Source: an uncultured Prevotellaceae bacterium (lineage in GTDB: Bacteria; Bacteroidota; Bacteroidia; Bacteroidales; Bacteroidaceae). Taken from it: a DNA stretch of 64,000 nucleotides. Of the stretch, positions 25,225 through 34,893 are shown one piece after another. The translations under genes were made by a program, and so were the position numbers. The DNA is taken from assembly GCA_947167515.1 (NCBI GenBank), contig CAMVIM010000014.1, positions 20,693-84,692 of the forward strand, read 5' to 3'. A model generated the notes under the pieces. It worked only from the letters and a program-made list of their open reading frames with translations, did not search any database and was not told where the DNA came from. The stretch's first letter is position 1, and every line of letters begins with the position of its first letter.

Positions 25225-26532
25225 CTATTGTTTGTTTGCATAGAGTATGACACGGTAGTTGGACTTCAGGTGTACCTTGACGGTTCGCATCTTCTTGGCA
25301 ATATACTGGCTCGTTCCCTGTATCAGCCCCTTGCCTAAGTCCGATGCCAGTTGCGCACCAGCATCCGATGATATATTGATGCTGCTGCCCATCGACGTGC
25401 CCATGTTGGCGGCTACCTCCTTGGCGGCATTCAGTTCCATCGAGCCGGGAATGAAGATGCCCTGCTGTCCGTCGGTGTCATACACGCTCAGCTTCACGTT
25501 GTAGATGCTTCCTGCATACTCTATCGAGGTGACGCTGATGCCCAGACGTTCGCCAGTGATCCTTGCTAAGCCAGTCACTACGGAGTTGGCAGGGATGATG
25601 ATGTCACCCACACGCATCTGCTCCAACAGCCTGAGCCGTACCTTCTGTCCGTCAGTGACGGTCTGATTGCCATAGATACAGGCGGAAATGGTGTTCTTGT
25701 CGAGTGCCGATACGATGCCGACGGCAGTATTGAAAGCCATGTTTCGCTCCACGGAATAGTCTGCCATAAATTCCTCGTTGCTCTGCTCCTGCTGGAGAGC
25801 CGACACCACCGACTTGTGTACGTTCCTGACGGGAGCCACCTGCACCTTGTCGCCCGATGTTGACGTAGCATCCTGCCCCTGCTGTTGAGTACCGCCCGGC
25901 ATGTACTTTGCAGCCATCTGGTACGACTTTTCCATCAGTTCCAGTTGTTCGTCAACGGTGCTTTTCGGGTTCTGCAACTCATTGGCCCTTTCCTCCAGTT
26001 CTGCGACACGCTGTCGCAGTTCCTCGTTCTCACGGCTCTGGTCGTTCTGATAGAAGCCGCCCAATGTTGTGTTGAGGTTGTTGTAGGCAGCAGCCGACGA
26101 GGTGATTTTCTCCTTGGCCTTGCGGCTGGCATCGTCCTCATACGCCTGTGCCGTACTGTCTGAAATCAGGCTGAAGTCGCCAGTCTGTGACTTGGCGGAG
26201 GAACTGTTGTAGAGTTCTCCCAGACTGCCTATGGCCTGTTCCCTTGCCTGTTGCTTGTCCTCCATCAGACTGGCCTCGTATGCCTTGGTCTTGTCGCCGA
26301 TGATGTCACCGCTGTTGGCATCGGGCATCTCCGTATTGAAGCCCTTGGCACCGAGCAGTCCCCTCCTGCCGTCGCCCGACGGGGCGAATATCAGCCACAT
26401 CACGATGATGAAGACCAGTCCCATCAGTGCATACACAATCATTTTCTTGCGCTTGATGCGCTCTGCCTCCGTGAGCGGTTCCTTGCCCTCAACGGGAGGC
26501 GTCAGATTCTTCTTTTCTTCTTCCTTGTTCAT
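25225..26532 (-). CDS. traM: TraM conjugation protein (VirB10-like)
   Basis: 435 residues. A single membrane helix at about 30-50 (MIVYALMGLVFIIVMWLIF), a long coiled-coil, Gln/Glu-rich middle (about 120-220), and a C-terminal TrbI/VirB10-like domain with LLEQMRVGDIIIPANSVVTGLARITGERL. It spans the periplasm in the type IV secretion system. The order traK-traL-traM-traN is as in CTnDOT. Confidence 0.9.
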   Translation of the reverse strand: MNKEEEKKNLTPPVEGKEPLTEAERIKRKKMIVYALMGLVFIIVMWLIFAPSGDGRRGLLGAKGFNTEMPDANSGDIIGDKTKAYEASLMEDKQQAREQAIGSLGELYNSSSAKSQTGDFSLISDSTAQAYEDDASRKAKEKITSSAAAYNNLNTTLGGFYQNDQSRENEELRQRVAELEERANELQNPKSTVDEQLELMEKSYQMAAKYMPGGTQQQGQDATSTSGDKVQVAPVRNVHKSVVSALQQEQSNEEFMADYSVERNMAFNTAVGIVSALDKNTISACIYGNQTVTDGQKVRLRLLEQMRVGDIIIPANSVVTGLARITGERLGISVTSIEYAGSIYNVKLSVYDTDGQQGIFIPGSMELNAAKEVAANMGTSMGSSINISSDAGAQLASDLGKGLIQGTSQYIAKKMRTVKVHLKSNYRVILYANKQ

Positions 26533-26557
26533 TCTTCTTTGATTGTTGTTAATGGTT

Positions 26558-26707
26558 TCACATGCTTGTTGCCACGTCCCATATAGTCCAAAGCGTCAAC
26601 AGTCCCAGCACTGCCAGCATCGCCCACGCCACCACACGGCTCTCCTTGCTTGACAGTCCCTTACACCACCTGTAGGCGCTGGCCCTAATAGTTCTTGCTG
26701 CTTTCAT
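26558..26707 (-). CDS. traL: TraL small membrane protein
   Basis: 49 residues; too short for common gene calling. One membrane helix (VVAWAMLAVLGLLTLWTIW). Its ATG overlaps the stop of traK by 4 bp (ATGA), which is strong evidence that it is translated. Its position between traK and traM matches TraL of CTnDOT-type operons, a small component of unknown role. Confidence 0.85.
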   Translation of the reverse strand: MKAARTIRASAYRWCKGLSSKESRVVAWAMLAVLGLLTLWTIWDVATSM

Positions 26708-27327
26708 CGCTTCACGGTTTGAAGGTCTTTGTTCTCAACGATTGTAAAGCCCTCGATGGTGAATCCGTTGGGATTGTCATCCGAGCGGCTGGAGTTGAGC
26801 AGTCGGCAGGTCGTCACAAGCGACCTCTCCGTCACGTTACTGGAGCGGATGATCATCTGCCGTGCGTAGGTCGTTGCCGAATACGGGTAATTGTCGAAGT
26901 CGCAAACCACGCTGTCAACCCTCACCGTCTGGTTGATGTTGCCTGCTATGATGCGGTTGTAGTAGCCTTTCTCGGCAAAGTCCTGGTAATAGTGGTAGGC
27001 ACTCTTGTCCGCCAGCAGCAGGGCACGCTTCACGTTGTGTTCAATGGCACTCTTCTCTGGTGAGAGCGTGAAAAACAGCTCATGGAAGCGGCGCACATGC
27101 TCACGCGCCTCTGCCGGACGGTTCTGCGAGAGGTCTTGCGACAGGGCAAGCATCAGCGACTTGCCTTTGTCGAGGACGTAGATTTTCTCCCTCTGCTTCT
27201 CCGCGAAGGCGTAGGAGCTGTAAACGCTCCATACGACCACCACGGCACACAGCACGAGAAAGACGATGGCAAAGAGACGTATCTGTCTGAAAGAGGTCTC
27301 GATGTTCTTCAATGACTTAAATTCCAT
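26704..27327 (-). CDS. traK: TraK conjugation protein (VirB8-like)
   Basis: 207 residues with one N-terminal membrane helix (about 18-40, LFAIVFLVLCAVVVVWSVYSS) and a periplasmic domain of VirB8-like size. MEFKSLKNIETSFRQIRLFA is the typical start. A core inner-membrane assembly factor of the mating channel. Overlaps traL by 4 bp. Confidence 0.92.
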   Translation of the reverse strand: MEFKSLKNIETSFRQIRLFAIVFLVLCAVVVVWSVYSSYAFAEKQREKIYVLDKGKSLMLALSQDLSQNRPAEAREHVRRFHELFFTLSPEKSAIEHNVKRALLLADKSAYHYYQDFAEKGYYNRIIAGNINQTVRVDSVVCDFDNYPYSATTYARQMIIRSSNVTERSLVTTCRLLNSSRSDDNPNGFTIEGFTIVENKDLQTVKR

Positions 27328-27357
27328 TTCTTTCTTGTTTCATTTACGGTTTTACAT

Positions 27358-28380
27358 TCAGAAGATTTTCCTAAGGCGACCGGCAACGTTTCCGGCTGTC
27401 GCACCCACGGCCCCCCCGGCCAATGCACCGCTTCTGTTGGTGACGTTGTTCACGTTGCGGTTATAGTTGCCCATGCCTCCGGCCTGAATCACCCAGCTTG
27501 CAACGGTCGGCACGGTGAAGTAGCCGATGATGCCGATGATCATGAAGATGATATAGACACCGTCACTGGAGTCCAGCGAGAAGTTCGGGTCTGCTTGCAT
27601 ACGCTCAATGTCGTTCTGTAGCATCAGCACCTGAATCTTCGCCAGAATACAGCTGAACAGGTCACAGACGGGTAGCCACAGGTACACTTGGATATAGCGG
27701 CAGAGCCATTGGGTGAGCGTACTCTGAAAGCCGTCCCACACCGATATGGCGAATGCCAGCGGCCCCAATATCGCAAGCACGATGAGGAAGAACGTGCGCA
27801 GGGTGTCGATGACCAGTGACGCAGAGTCGAACATCAGTTCAAGCACCTCACGGAACCAGTCACGGATGCCTTTTTTCAGGTTGTACATCCCACGCTCCAC
27901 ATACATGCCCGTCATCGTCATGAGGTCGCCCGGCGACCATCCGAGTTCGTCCAGTTGCTTGTCAAACTCTTCATTGCTGACGAGGTAGGCGGTTTCGGGA
28001 TTCCGCTTCATGGCCTCATATTCCAGCTTGTCCTTCTGTTCACGGTACTGCTGCATGTTGAGCGTTTCGCCCTCCAGCATCGTCGCCACGCCTTGCACTA
28101 TCGGGGTCATCACCGCATTGAGCGTACCCAATACCACCGTCGGGAACATCAGGATGCACAGCCCGATGGCAAAGGGACGGAGCAACGGGAACACGTCGAT
28201 GGCCTCCGCACGGGCGAGGGACTGCCAGACACGGTAGGCGATATAGAAGAGTGCCCCCAATCCGGCTATCGCCCTCGCCACGCCCGCCATATTCGAGCAG
28301 AGCGGCATCATCTCCCCGTAGAGACTGTGCAGCAGCGTGTGCAGGTTCTCGAAGTCGATGGCTAATAACAGGTTCATCAT
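27358..28380 (-). CDS. traJ: TraJ conjugation protein (VirB6-like)
   Basis: 340 residues with about six membrane helices between residues 30 and 310, including FFLIVLAILGPLAFAISVW and YIIFMIIGIIGYFTVPTVASWVI. A glycine-rich C-terminus (SGALAGGAVGATAGNVAGRL) follows. Polytopic inner-membrane channel component. Confidence 0.92.
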   Translation of the reverse strand: MMNLLLAIDFENLHTLLHSLYGEMMPLCSNMAGVARAIAGLGALFYIAYRVWQSLARAEAIDVFPLLRPFAIGLCILMFPTVVLGTLNAVMTPIVQGVATMLEGETLNMQQYREQKDKLEYEAMKRNPETAYLVSNEEFDKQLDELGWSPGDLMTMTGMYVERGMYNLKKGIRDWFREVLELMFDSASLVIDTLRTFFLIVLAILGPLAFAISVWDGFQSTLTQWLCRYIQVYLWLPVCDLFSCILAKIQVLMLQNDIERMQADPNFSLDSSDGVYIIFMIIGIIGYFTVPTVASWVIQAGGMGNYNRNVNNVTNRSGALAGGAVGATAGNVAGRLRKIF

Positions 28381-28404
28381 AGTCTGTCTGTTCCTTTTGA
28401 GGGT

Positions 28405-29037
28405 TTACCAGTAACGCTGACTTGCATCGCCATAGAGTCCGAACACACGGTCGAGGTCGTTCTTCTTCTTGGCACGGAGGTACGACACGGAGATGTTCTT
28501 GTTCGTGTAGTATGACACGAGGTTGCGGTAGCGCTTCATGTCGTTGTAGCACTTGTCAACGATTTCCATGCGCTCCTTGTCGGTCATCGACATGGTGGTG
28601 ACGTTCACCACGTTCTTCAGTTCCGTGAGCACGTCCGTCGATTCCTCCAGCAGTTTCGTGTAGCCGAAGGCAATGGCGGAAAGTTCCTCCACGGTGAAGT
28701 TCTCATCCTGCATCATCTTCTGGAAGTTGGTCACATAGATGTCGGTGATGTCGCCCACCATGACGATGGTCTGCTGCACCTTACGGGCATCCTTGATGAG
28801 ATTGTTCACCGACTTCAGGGCATCGTAGTATTTCTTGCCCTGCTCGTAAATCTTCACGGTCTCTTGAAAATTCCGAATCATGTTCTGCGCCGTTGTCGAG
28901 GTCTGCACGATCTCACGGGTGGAGTTCACGATGCCCTGCGCCAGATTGGTGGGGTCAACGACCGTCCACTGCGCACTTGCCCTGCCGACGCACAGTGTCA
29001 TGCAGAGGCTGATAATCACTAATGCTTTCTTTCTCAT
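28405..29037 (-). CDS. traI: TraI conjugation protein (DUF4141, VirB5-like)
   Basis: 210 residues. Signal peptide (residues 1-22, ...GRASAQ), then a helical protein with WTVVDPTNLAQGIVNSTREIVQTSTTAQNM, the DUF4141 signature. A periplasmic or pilus-associated component in the traG-traI-traJ order. Confidence 0.9.
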   Translation of the reverse strand: MRKKALVIISLCMTLCVGRASAQWTVVDPTNLAQGIVNSTREIVQTSTTAQNMIRNFQETVKIYEQGKKYYDALKSVNNLIKDARKVQQTIVMVGDITDIYVTNFQKMMQDENFTVEELSAIAFGYTKLLEESTDVLTELKNVVNVTTMSMTDKERMEIVDKCYNDMKRYRNLVSYYTNKNISVSYLRAKKKNDLDRVFGLYGDASQRYW

Positions 29038-29079
29038 TCTTACTTTGTTTTAATGGGTGAATAAATAATGTTGATTGAC

Positions 29080-31584
29080 TCACTGCCTGTTTCTTCTTTC
29101 ATCAGCCAACCTTTTAATGGCCAGTTCCATGTCGCCGCCGAGGTCTTCGGCAAGTGCCTGTACCTCCATCTTCTCCGTCTCTTCCGTCGTATAGGCAAGG
29201 TACTCTTCGGGGCTTACCTCAGTGGCATAGACAGCGGACTGCGTACCGCCCAGACCTATCCATACTTCCTTGTAGAGCCGTGACGGGTCGTTGGCCTGGT
29301 TGATGCTCAGAATCTGAGCCTTCTCCTTGTCCGTCAGCCCGAGCAGTGTCTGGATCTGGTCGAACTTGTTCATGTACTTGCGCTGGTCAAGGAGTATCTT
29401 ACAGTCGGAGTTGTTGATGATGGACTCCTTCACGACGGGCGAGGATATGATGTCGTCCACCTCCTGCGTCACCACGATGGCCTCGCCGAAATACTTTCTC
29501 ACGGTCTTGTAGAGATAGAGCATGTACTCCGCCATGTTCTCAGATGCCAGCGCCTTCCATGCCTCTTCCACGATAAGGACTTTGCGGATGCCCTTCAGAC
29601 GGCGCATCTTGTTGATGAAGGCTTCCATGATGATGATGGTCACCACGGGGAAAAGCTCCTTGTTGTCCTTCACCGTGTCCACGTCGAAGACCACGAAGCG
29701 CTTGTTCAGCAGGTCGATGTTCTCCTTCGAGTTCAGCAGGAAGTCATAGCGACCGCCCTTGTAGTACTGCCGGAGGGTCGTCAGGAAGTTGTCGATGTTG
29801 AAGTCGTCGCGCTCCACCTTGATGTCGCGCTCTGCCATCTGCTGACGGTACACGTCGCGCATATACTCATAGAAGGTGTCGAAGCACGGCACGATGTCCC
29901 TGTTCGTCTGTATCAGTTCTATGTAGGCGTTCAGCGCACTGCCCAACTCGCCCGATTCCGTCTTGGTCACCTTCTCGTTGTCGCTCTTCCAGAGTGTCAG
30001 CAGCAGCGTCTTGATGCTGTCTTTCTTCTCCACGCTGAAAACCATGTCCTCGACGTAGAACGGGTTGAACGAGATGGGCCTGTCATCCGAATAGGTGTAG
30101 TAGATGCCGTCCTGTCCGTGCGTCTTGCGGTTGATCATGGCGCACAGCCCCGAATAGGAGTGTCCCGTATCCACCAGCACGATATGGGCACCCTGCTCAT
30201 AGTACTGGCGCACAATATGGTTCATAAAGAAACTTTTACCGCTGCCCGAAGGCCCCAGCACGAACTTGTTGCGGTTGGTGATGATGCCCTGCTTCATGGG
30301 CAGGTCACTGATGTCGAGGTGCAGGGGCTTCCCCGTCAGCCTGTCCACCATCTTGATGCCGAAGGGCGAGAGCGAACTGCGGTAGTTCGTTTCCTCGATG
30401 AAGAGGCATGTAGCCTGCTCGATGAAAGTATAAAAACTTTCCTCGGCAGGGAAGTCCGCCTGATTGCCGGGGATGCCTGCCCAGTAGAGTGTCGGGCAGT
30501 CCACGGTGTTGTGCCTCGGCATGCACTCCATGCTTGCCAACTGGCTTCCGATGTCGTTCTTGGCACGCTTCAGTTCCTCGCTGTCGTCGCTCCATGCAAT
30601 GACGTTGTAGTGGGCACGGACGCTGATGAGTCCGTTGGAGTGCGCTTCGTTCAGGTATTCCTCTATCCACTCGCTGTTGATGGCATTGCTACGGCTGTAA
30701 CGGCTGAGCGACTGCATGTTTCTTGATGACTTCTCGAAGCGCTGCAGGTTTTCATCGCTGTTGTCGAGTATCACATACTGGTTATAGATGTGGTTGCAGG
30801 GCAGCAGCAGTCCCACGGGACTGGCGAACGACAGTCGGCAGTCGCTCCGGTCTGTGCTCAGTCTCTCATAGCGTACATCCGTTCCGACTTTTGCGGGGAG
30901 GTCTGCCACGTCAGAGAGCGTGAAGAGGCACAGACTATTGTCGCCCACGCGCATCTCCGCAGGGTCGAGGTCGATGTCCTGCAGGGACTTGTCGCCCTCT
31001 GGCTGCAGGGATAGGTAGCGCTCTATGATGCCTGCCTTCTCTTTCGTGCCGACGATTTCCGCATCCGACAGTCTGCGGAGCCTGACAAAACCGGAGTCGT
31101 TCATGATATGCTCAAACTGATCCACAGCCTCCAGATAGCGTGCAGCCGTTTCACGGTTCACCTCCCTGGGGATGATATGCCCACGGCAGAGAGTTGAAAA
31201 GTTGCTCTGCATACGGTTACGCTCCTTCGTGGTCTTCGTCAGGTAGAGGTAGCACGAATGGTTCAGGAAGGGACGCTCGTTGAAGTGCCGTTCAAAACTG
31301 CGGGAGAGGAAGCTCATGCCGTCCTTGTGCAGTTCCGGCTCATACCTTTCACGGACAAACCAGTCCTGCTTGTGCAGGATGCTGTAGTCGGGCAGCACCT
31401 TGATAGCCTTGCACCAGCAGCCGTGAATGGCCTCGTACTCGGCAGAGGTCACGGTGTAGAGTTCGGGCAGCGTCACCTCATAGCAGACGGTGATGTCCGC
31501 ATCCTTGGAGACGATGCAGCCGTTCTCCACAGCCAGCAGGGGCAGCTTGTTCTCAACGGTCGTTGCTTTCAGGATATTTCTCAT
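29080..31584 (-). CDS. traG: TraG conjugation ATPase (VirB4-like)
   Basis: 834 residues. Walker A GPSGSGKSFF lies near residue 440 and Walker B-like VLIVEEAWKAL near 670. The N-terminal half has the FNERPFLNHSCYLYLTKTTKER region typical of this family. It powers assembly and substrate transfer at the inner membrane. Its start overlaps the end of traF by 32 bp. Confidence 0.94.
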   Translation of the reverse strand: MRNILKATTVENKLPLLAVENGCIVSKDADITVCYEVTLPELYTVTSAEYEAIHGCWCKAIKVLPDYSILHKQDWFVRERYEPELHKDGMSFLSRSFERHFNERPFLNHSCYLYLTKTTKERNRMQSNFSTLCRGHIIPREVNRETAARYLEAVDQFEHIMNDSGFVRLRRLSDAEIVGTKEKAGIIERYLSLQPEGDKSLQDIDLDPAEMRVGDNSLCLFTLSDVADLPAKVGTDVRYERLSTDRSDCRLSFASPVGLLLPCNHIYNQYVILDNSDENLQRFEKSSRNMQSLSRYSRSNAINSEWIEEYLNEAHSNGLISVRAHYNVIAWSDDSEELKRAKNDIGSQLASMECMPRHNTVDCPTLYWAGIPGNQADFPAEESFYTFIEQATCLFIEETNYRSSLSPFGIKMVDRLTGKPLHLDISDLPMKQGIITNRNKFVLGPSGSGKSFFMNHIVRQYYEQGAHIVLVDTGHSYSGLCAMINRKTHGQDGIYYTYSDDRPISFNPFYVEDMVFSVEKKDSIKTLLLTLWKSDNEKVTKTESGELGSALNAYIELIQTNRDIVPCFDTFYEYMRDVYRQQMAERDIKVERDDFNIDNFLTTLRQYYKGGRYDFLLNSKENIDLLNKRFVVFDVDTVKDNKELFPVVTIIIMEAFINKMRRLKGIRKVLIVEEAWKALASENMAEYMLYLYKTVRKYFGEAIVVTQEVDDIISSPVVKESIINNSDCKILLDQRKYMNKFDQIQTLLGLTDKEKAQILSINQANDPSRLYKEVWIGLGGTQSAVYATEVSPEEYLAYTTEETEKMEVQALAEDLGGDMELAIKRLADERRNRQ

Positions 31585-31912
31585 TCACTCTTTGGTTTAA
31601 CTTGTTTTTAATGGTCTGGTATGGCTTTTTGCGGTTGATGAGGAAACGGGGCCTGCTTCTCTTTGCCATCAGCTTCATCAGTCCGTACTCCCCGAAGCGT
31701 CGGTTGAGGGCGAAGGTCTGCCACACAAGCAGCGAGGCAGACACTACACCCGTACCGATGCACACCCACTGGTTTACTCCAGCGAGGAAGAGGATGACGA
31801 ACAGGACGAAGATGGCGAGCAGCCCACCTGCGAAGATAAACAGGTACTGCGCTTTGAGTCCCTTGAACTCAACCGACTGGCCTATACCCTTGTTGATGTT
31901 GTACTCTGCCAT
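31553..31912 (-). CDS. traF: TraF conjugation protein (DUF4133)
   Basis: 119 residues with two adjacent helices (about 25-70). The start YNINKGIGQSVEFKGLKAQY and the C-terminal FLINRKKPYQTIK match DUF4133/TraF, a VirB3-like inner-membrane protein. Overlaps traG. Confidence 0.9.
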   Translation of the reverse strand: MAEYNINKGIGQSVEFKGLKAQYLFIFAGGLLAIFVLFVILFLAGVNQWVCIGTGVVSASLLVWQTFALNRRFGEYGLMKLMAKRSRPRFLINRKKPYQTIKNKLNQRVNEKYPESNDR

Positions 31913-31954
31913 CTTCCCTTTCCTCCTATACCTTATTATTATATGCGTATAGGG

Positions 31955-32263
31955 TTAGAGGAAGAAGGAGCGGAGGATGGTTGCAGCCACGATGAGGAAG
32001 ATGCAGGCACCAAACCAGCTTGCAGCGGTCTTCGAGGTGTCGGGGTCACCACTGGAGAACTTACCGTACACCTTCACGCCGCCGATGAGTCCCACGACGG
32101 CACCGATGGCATACACAAGTTTCGTGGCGGGCTCAAAGTAGGAACTGACCATTGACGTGGCTTCGTTGATACCAGCCAGTCCGTTGCCCTGGGCCATTGC
32201 GTTCACACTTGCAGCAACTACGAGTGCTGCGATCATTCCGATTCTCTTGTTGTTCTTTGTCAT
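31955..32263 (-). CDS. traE: TraE conjugation protein (DUF4134, VirB2-like)
   Basis: 102 residues: signal peptide (residues 1-25, ...NAMAQG), then two hydrophobic helices (AIGAVVGLIGGVKVYGKF and WFGACIFLIVAATIL). This is the DUF4134/TraE pilin-like family; VirB2-type proteins form the conjugative pilus. Confidence 0.9.
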   Translation of the reverse strand: MTKNNKRIGMIAALVVAASVNAMAQGNGLAGINEATSMVSSYFEPATKLVYAIGAVVGLIGGVKVYGKFSSGDPDTSKTAASWFGACIFLIVAATILRSFFL

Positions 32264-32343
32264 AAAAATAAGTTTTGTTGTTAATGCCCCGGACGTTGCC
32301 GCCCGAGGCGGGTTAATGTTTAATGGTTGATGATTCTTTGGTA

Positions 32344-32631
32344 TTAGTCTTCAAATACAGATAGGACTTTCTCCTGATGCTCCTTGAAGATGGTCGTAAT
32401 GACATCACTATATTCCGATAGATGGTCTTCAAGGACGGAAGACACGAAACTTCCTTTTGTAAGACCAACATCTTCAGCAGTCTCGACTACAGCCTTCATC
32501 TTGTCGAAAAGGTTTTTGTCGATATAGACAGCGACCTTTCTCTTGGCTGGACGCTCCGTGAGGAACTGGTTCTTGTACTCTGTTGTTGCACTCTCCTGAT
32601 TCTTAATCTGAATCTTGTTGTTCTTTGTCAT
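32344..32631 (-). CDS. Small DUF3408-like protein
   Basis: 95 residues: an Asn/Gln-rich start, then KVAVYIDKNLFDKMKAVV and a C-terminal VLEDHLSEYSDVITTIF. This end resembles VTAHLEQYRDRINALY of the DUF3408 protein at 33397, so I read it as a shortened relative, possibly a ribbon-helix-helix DNA-binding protein. It sits between traE and traD; function unknown. Confidence 0.55.
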   Translation of the reverse strand: MTKNNKIQIKNQESATTEYKNQFLTERPAKRKVAVYIDKNLFDKMKAVVETAEDVGLTKGSFVSSVLEDHLSEYSDVITTIFKEHQEKVLSVFED

Positions 32632-32666
32632 AATGAATTTAATTTTTAATTGTTGTTTAATAATTG

Positions 32667-33371
32667 TTATACGAAGTCACGGATATTGAACTCCGTGGGA
32701 TTCTCTGGTAACTTGAAGGGCTTTCTGCCGTTATCAGGAGTTTCTTCTCCACTTGCCGTATTGCCCCCGTCTTGGCTCTTGTACTTCTCTATGATGGAGC
32801 GTACCCGTTTTGAGAAATCTGCCTGATTCTTTTCAAGCACGTTTAGAAGTTCCGTTCCATCAAGATAATCGAGCACCTTGCCAGCCTTGGCTTCCTCAGA
32901 CTTTGTGGCTTCAGGTTTCTTCGCCACTTTCATTGCCTCAACCATGTCCTCGTAGGTATAGCCCTCTGCATAGATTTCGGCTGGTGTCTCATCAGCATTT
33001 TCTTCCTTGGAATACCTAAAGCTCTTGAAAGCCTCTTCTTCTTCCTCTGGTGTCATCTGCCTGAGTCCGCTGTCATGCTTTGGCGGTGCAAAAGTAACGT
33101 CTTTCTCGTCCACCTCTTCACCTTCTTCCGAAATGGCTGCAACTGGCTGTGAATTGGCTGCAACTGGCTTAGTTGCGTTTGCCCTGACAAGGCTTTTGCC
33201 CATGAAATCACTCTCTTTTACCTGTGGTACGCTTTGCTTCACCTGTATGGTCTTTTGGGGCTTTCTGCCAATGTTCCTTATCAAGTCCGAAGGCTTGATG
33301 TCGAACCATACAAGATGCAGGAAGACTATCATCCATACCAGCAGGATTATTAAAATTGTATTCATTTCCAT
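32667..33371 (-). CDS. traD: TraD-like conjugation protein
   Basis: 234 residues. A single N-terminal membrane helix (about 4-24), then a long charged, low-complexity region rich in Glu and Lys and a C-terminal basic patch (KPFKLPENPTEFNIRDFV). Position between the DUF3408 genes and traE matches TraD. It contains an in-frame 21-bp repeat (33134 and 33155) coding VAANSQPVAA, which also occurs as non-coding DNA at 35056-35096. Confidence 0.65.
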   Translation of the reverse strand: MEMNTILIILLVWMIVFLHLVWFDIKPSDLIRNIGRKPQKTIQVKQSVPQVKESDFMGKSLVRANATKPVAANSQPVAAISEEGEEVDEKDVTFAPPKHDSGLRQMTPEEEEEAFKSFRYSKEENADETPAEIYAEGYTYEDMVEAMKVAKKPEATKSEEAKAGKVLDYLDGTELLNVLEKNQADFSKRVRSIIEKYKSQDGGNTASGEETPDNGRKPFKLPENPTEFNIRDFV

Positions 33372-33396
33372 ATGTCTCTTTGGTTGTGATAAAAGT

Positions 33397-33885
33397 TCAT
33401 ATCAGTTCATCGGTGGTTTTCTTCGCACGGTAGAGGGCATTGATCCTGTCACGGTATTGTTCCAGATGTGCCGTCACAATCAGGTCAAGATAGCCACCGA
33501 CGGAGAGCTGCCCGTTTCCAAGTTCCTTCACAATCCGGCTGATGGCATCATGATTGGCAACACTCAGATAGGCAGCCTTGCGAAATCTTATCTCATTACG
33601 CACGAGGAAGAACTGGTCATAGTCACAGCCGCTCGTCGAAGAACGTCTCGGTGACGGTTCTCTTTTATTGCGTGATGAAGTGGATGGTGTCTGTGTCTCT
33701 GACAGGGCATCTTGGTCTTGTGAGGCAAGAGCATTCCCTGCATCGGCAGGGGTTTCTTGCACACTCTGCTCCTTGTCTTCCTCAACTGGTGCCTGTCGCT
33801 GAAATGGCACACCTCCCTTGGTTCTCATGTGGACGCTGTTGATGAGAAATTCCTCGTCCACATTACTGGCAGTTCTCTTTCCCAT
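33397..33885 (-). CDS. DUF3408 conjugation protein (TraB/TraC position)
   Basis: 162 residues. The first half is charged and disordered-looking; the second half (FFLVRNEIRFRKAAYLSVANHDAISRIVK, then VTAHLEQYRDRIN) is the DUF3408 domain, thought to resemble ribbon-helix-helix or partition accessory proteins. It follows traA by 5 bp, so it may act with the ParA-like protein. Confidence 0.8.
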   Translation of the reverse strand: MGKRTASNVDEEFLINSVHMRTKGGVPFQRQAPVEEDKEQSVQETPADAGNALASQDQDALSETQTPSTSSRNKREPSPRRSSTSGCDYDQFFLVRNEIRFRKAAYLSVANHDAISRIVKELGNGQLSVGGYLDLIVTAHLEQYRDRINALYRAKKTTDELI

Positions 33886-33890
33886 TGTCT

Positions 33891-34667
33891 CTACTGGTTA
33901 ATGGTTGCTAAGAACTCTTCTGCCAGTTCCTTGATATTGCTGCCTTTCAGAAGGGCCATATCAGGAGGGAAGAGAGTGGAACGGAATACTGCCTTTTGGC
34001 TGTCCGTCAGTTCACGGCGGAAGCGTACGCTGTTTGGCAATCGGGTGTTCAGGATGCGGAAGCCCATTTCTGGGATCACCTTGTCATACATGTCATAGAT
34101 TTCTGTCCGCTCGCGCCTGTCGGTCATTGTCCAGAACAGGACAATATCCTTTGTCCTTGCCTTGCCTGTAGTCATCAGCTTGTCACGGAACAGTTCCACG
34201 AATTGCAGGGCACTGTCAATGACGAAGGGGTCTGCACTTATCGGCACGAAGATGTAATCCATCTGTGAGAGTGTCTTCAGCACTCCGTTGGAGTTGATGG
34301 TGCCGGGCAGGTCGAAGAAAACGATGTCCAAGTCCTCGTCCTCAGTCATGACCTCTGCCTGGTCGAGTGCATCAACGGGGTTGGTGTCTGTAATCACAAA
34401 GGCTTTCTTGCCTGTCTTGCGGAACACGTCACACGCCTGGGCTTTCAGTTCCTCGTCATGCTCTATCAGTTCCAACTCGCGTACTCGCTCCAAGTAGATG
34501 CTGTGCTGTGGATGGTCACAGTCAAGCACGCCCACGTTGTAGCCTGCTACATTGTGGAGGTAGTTCGACAGCAGGGTCGTGATGGTGGATTTCCCGATGC
34601 CTCCCTTCTGGGATGAGATGGCAACGAAGATTTCATTTCCTGGTTCTTTGCTTGTTTCTTTGTTCAT
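33891..34667 (-). CDS. traA: TraA, ParA-family ATPase
   Basis: 258 residues. The deviant Walker A is KGGIGKST (residues 21-28), and IVFFDLPGTINSNG gives the Walker B-like aspartate. ParA/MinD ATPases move DNA or protein complexes; in CTnDOT-type operons this is the first gene, traA. Start ATG 34667 is chosen; the frame to 34700 has an extra upstream ATG. The repeat-rich DNA just upstream (34701-35110) is a natural target for a partition-like complex. Confidence 0.9.
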   Translation of the reverse strand: MNKETSKEPGNEIFVAISSQKGGIGKSTITTLLSNYLHNVAGYNVGVLDCDHPQHSIYLERVRELELIEHDEELKAQACDVFRKTGKKAFVITDTNPVDALDQAEVMTEDEDLDIVFFDLPGTINSNGVLKTLSQMDYIFVPISADPFVIDSALQFVELFRDKLMTTGKARTKDIVLFWTMTDRRERTEIYDMYDKVIPEMGFRILNTRLPNSVRFRRELTDSQKAVFRSTLFPPDMALLKGSNIKELAEEFLATINQ

Positions 34668-34853
34668 TATCTTGATTCTTTTAATTGTTGATACTTCCAA
34701 TATCTGGATATGGGTTTATCTGGTATGTCGATGTCCTGATGACCTGAGTTGTCGGTATTTCGGTTCTTCGAAGCAGTGAGTTGTTAATGTCTTACCGTTC
34801 TGACATCTCAGTACAACCAACATTCGACTGTTTCAATAATCCTGTCCTTAGTG

Positions 34854-34893
34854 TGTTGATGTGTTCATGAGTTAATGCATTCATGATTGCATG
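34854..34893. repeat. Five adjacent octamers ending in ATG
   Basis: TGTTGATG, TGTTCATG, AGTTAATG, CATTCATG and ATTGCATG follow one another without a gap (consensus nnTTnATG). Looser matches (TGTTGATG, TGTTCATA, TGTTAATG) recur to ~35000. Looks like iterons or binding sites for a partition protein. Confidence 0.8.

Noticed and set aside
33588..33812. Minus-strand second frame within the DUF3408 gene
   Set aside because: Shadow frame; the DUF3408 frame has conserved ends and correct spacing to traA.
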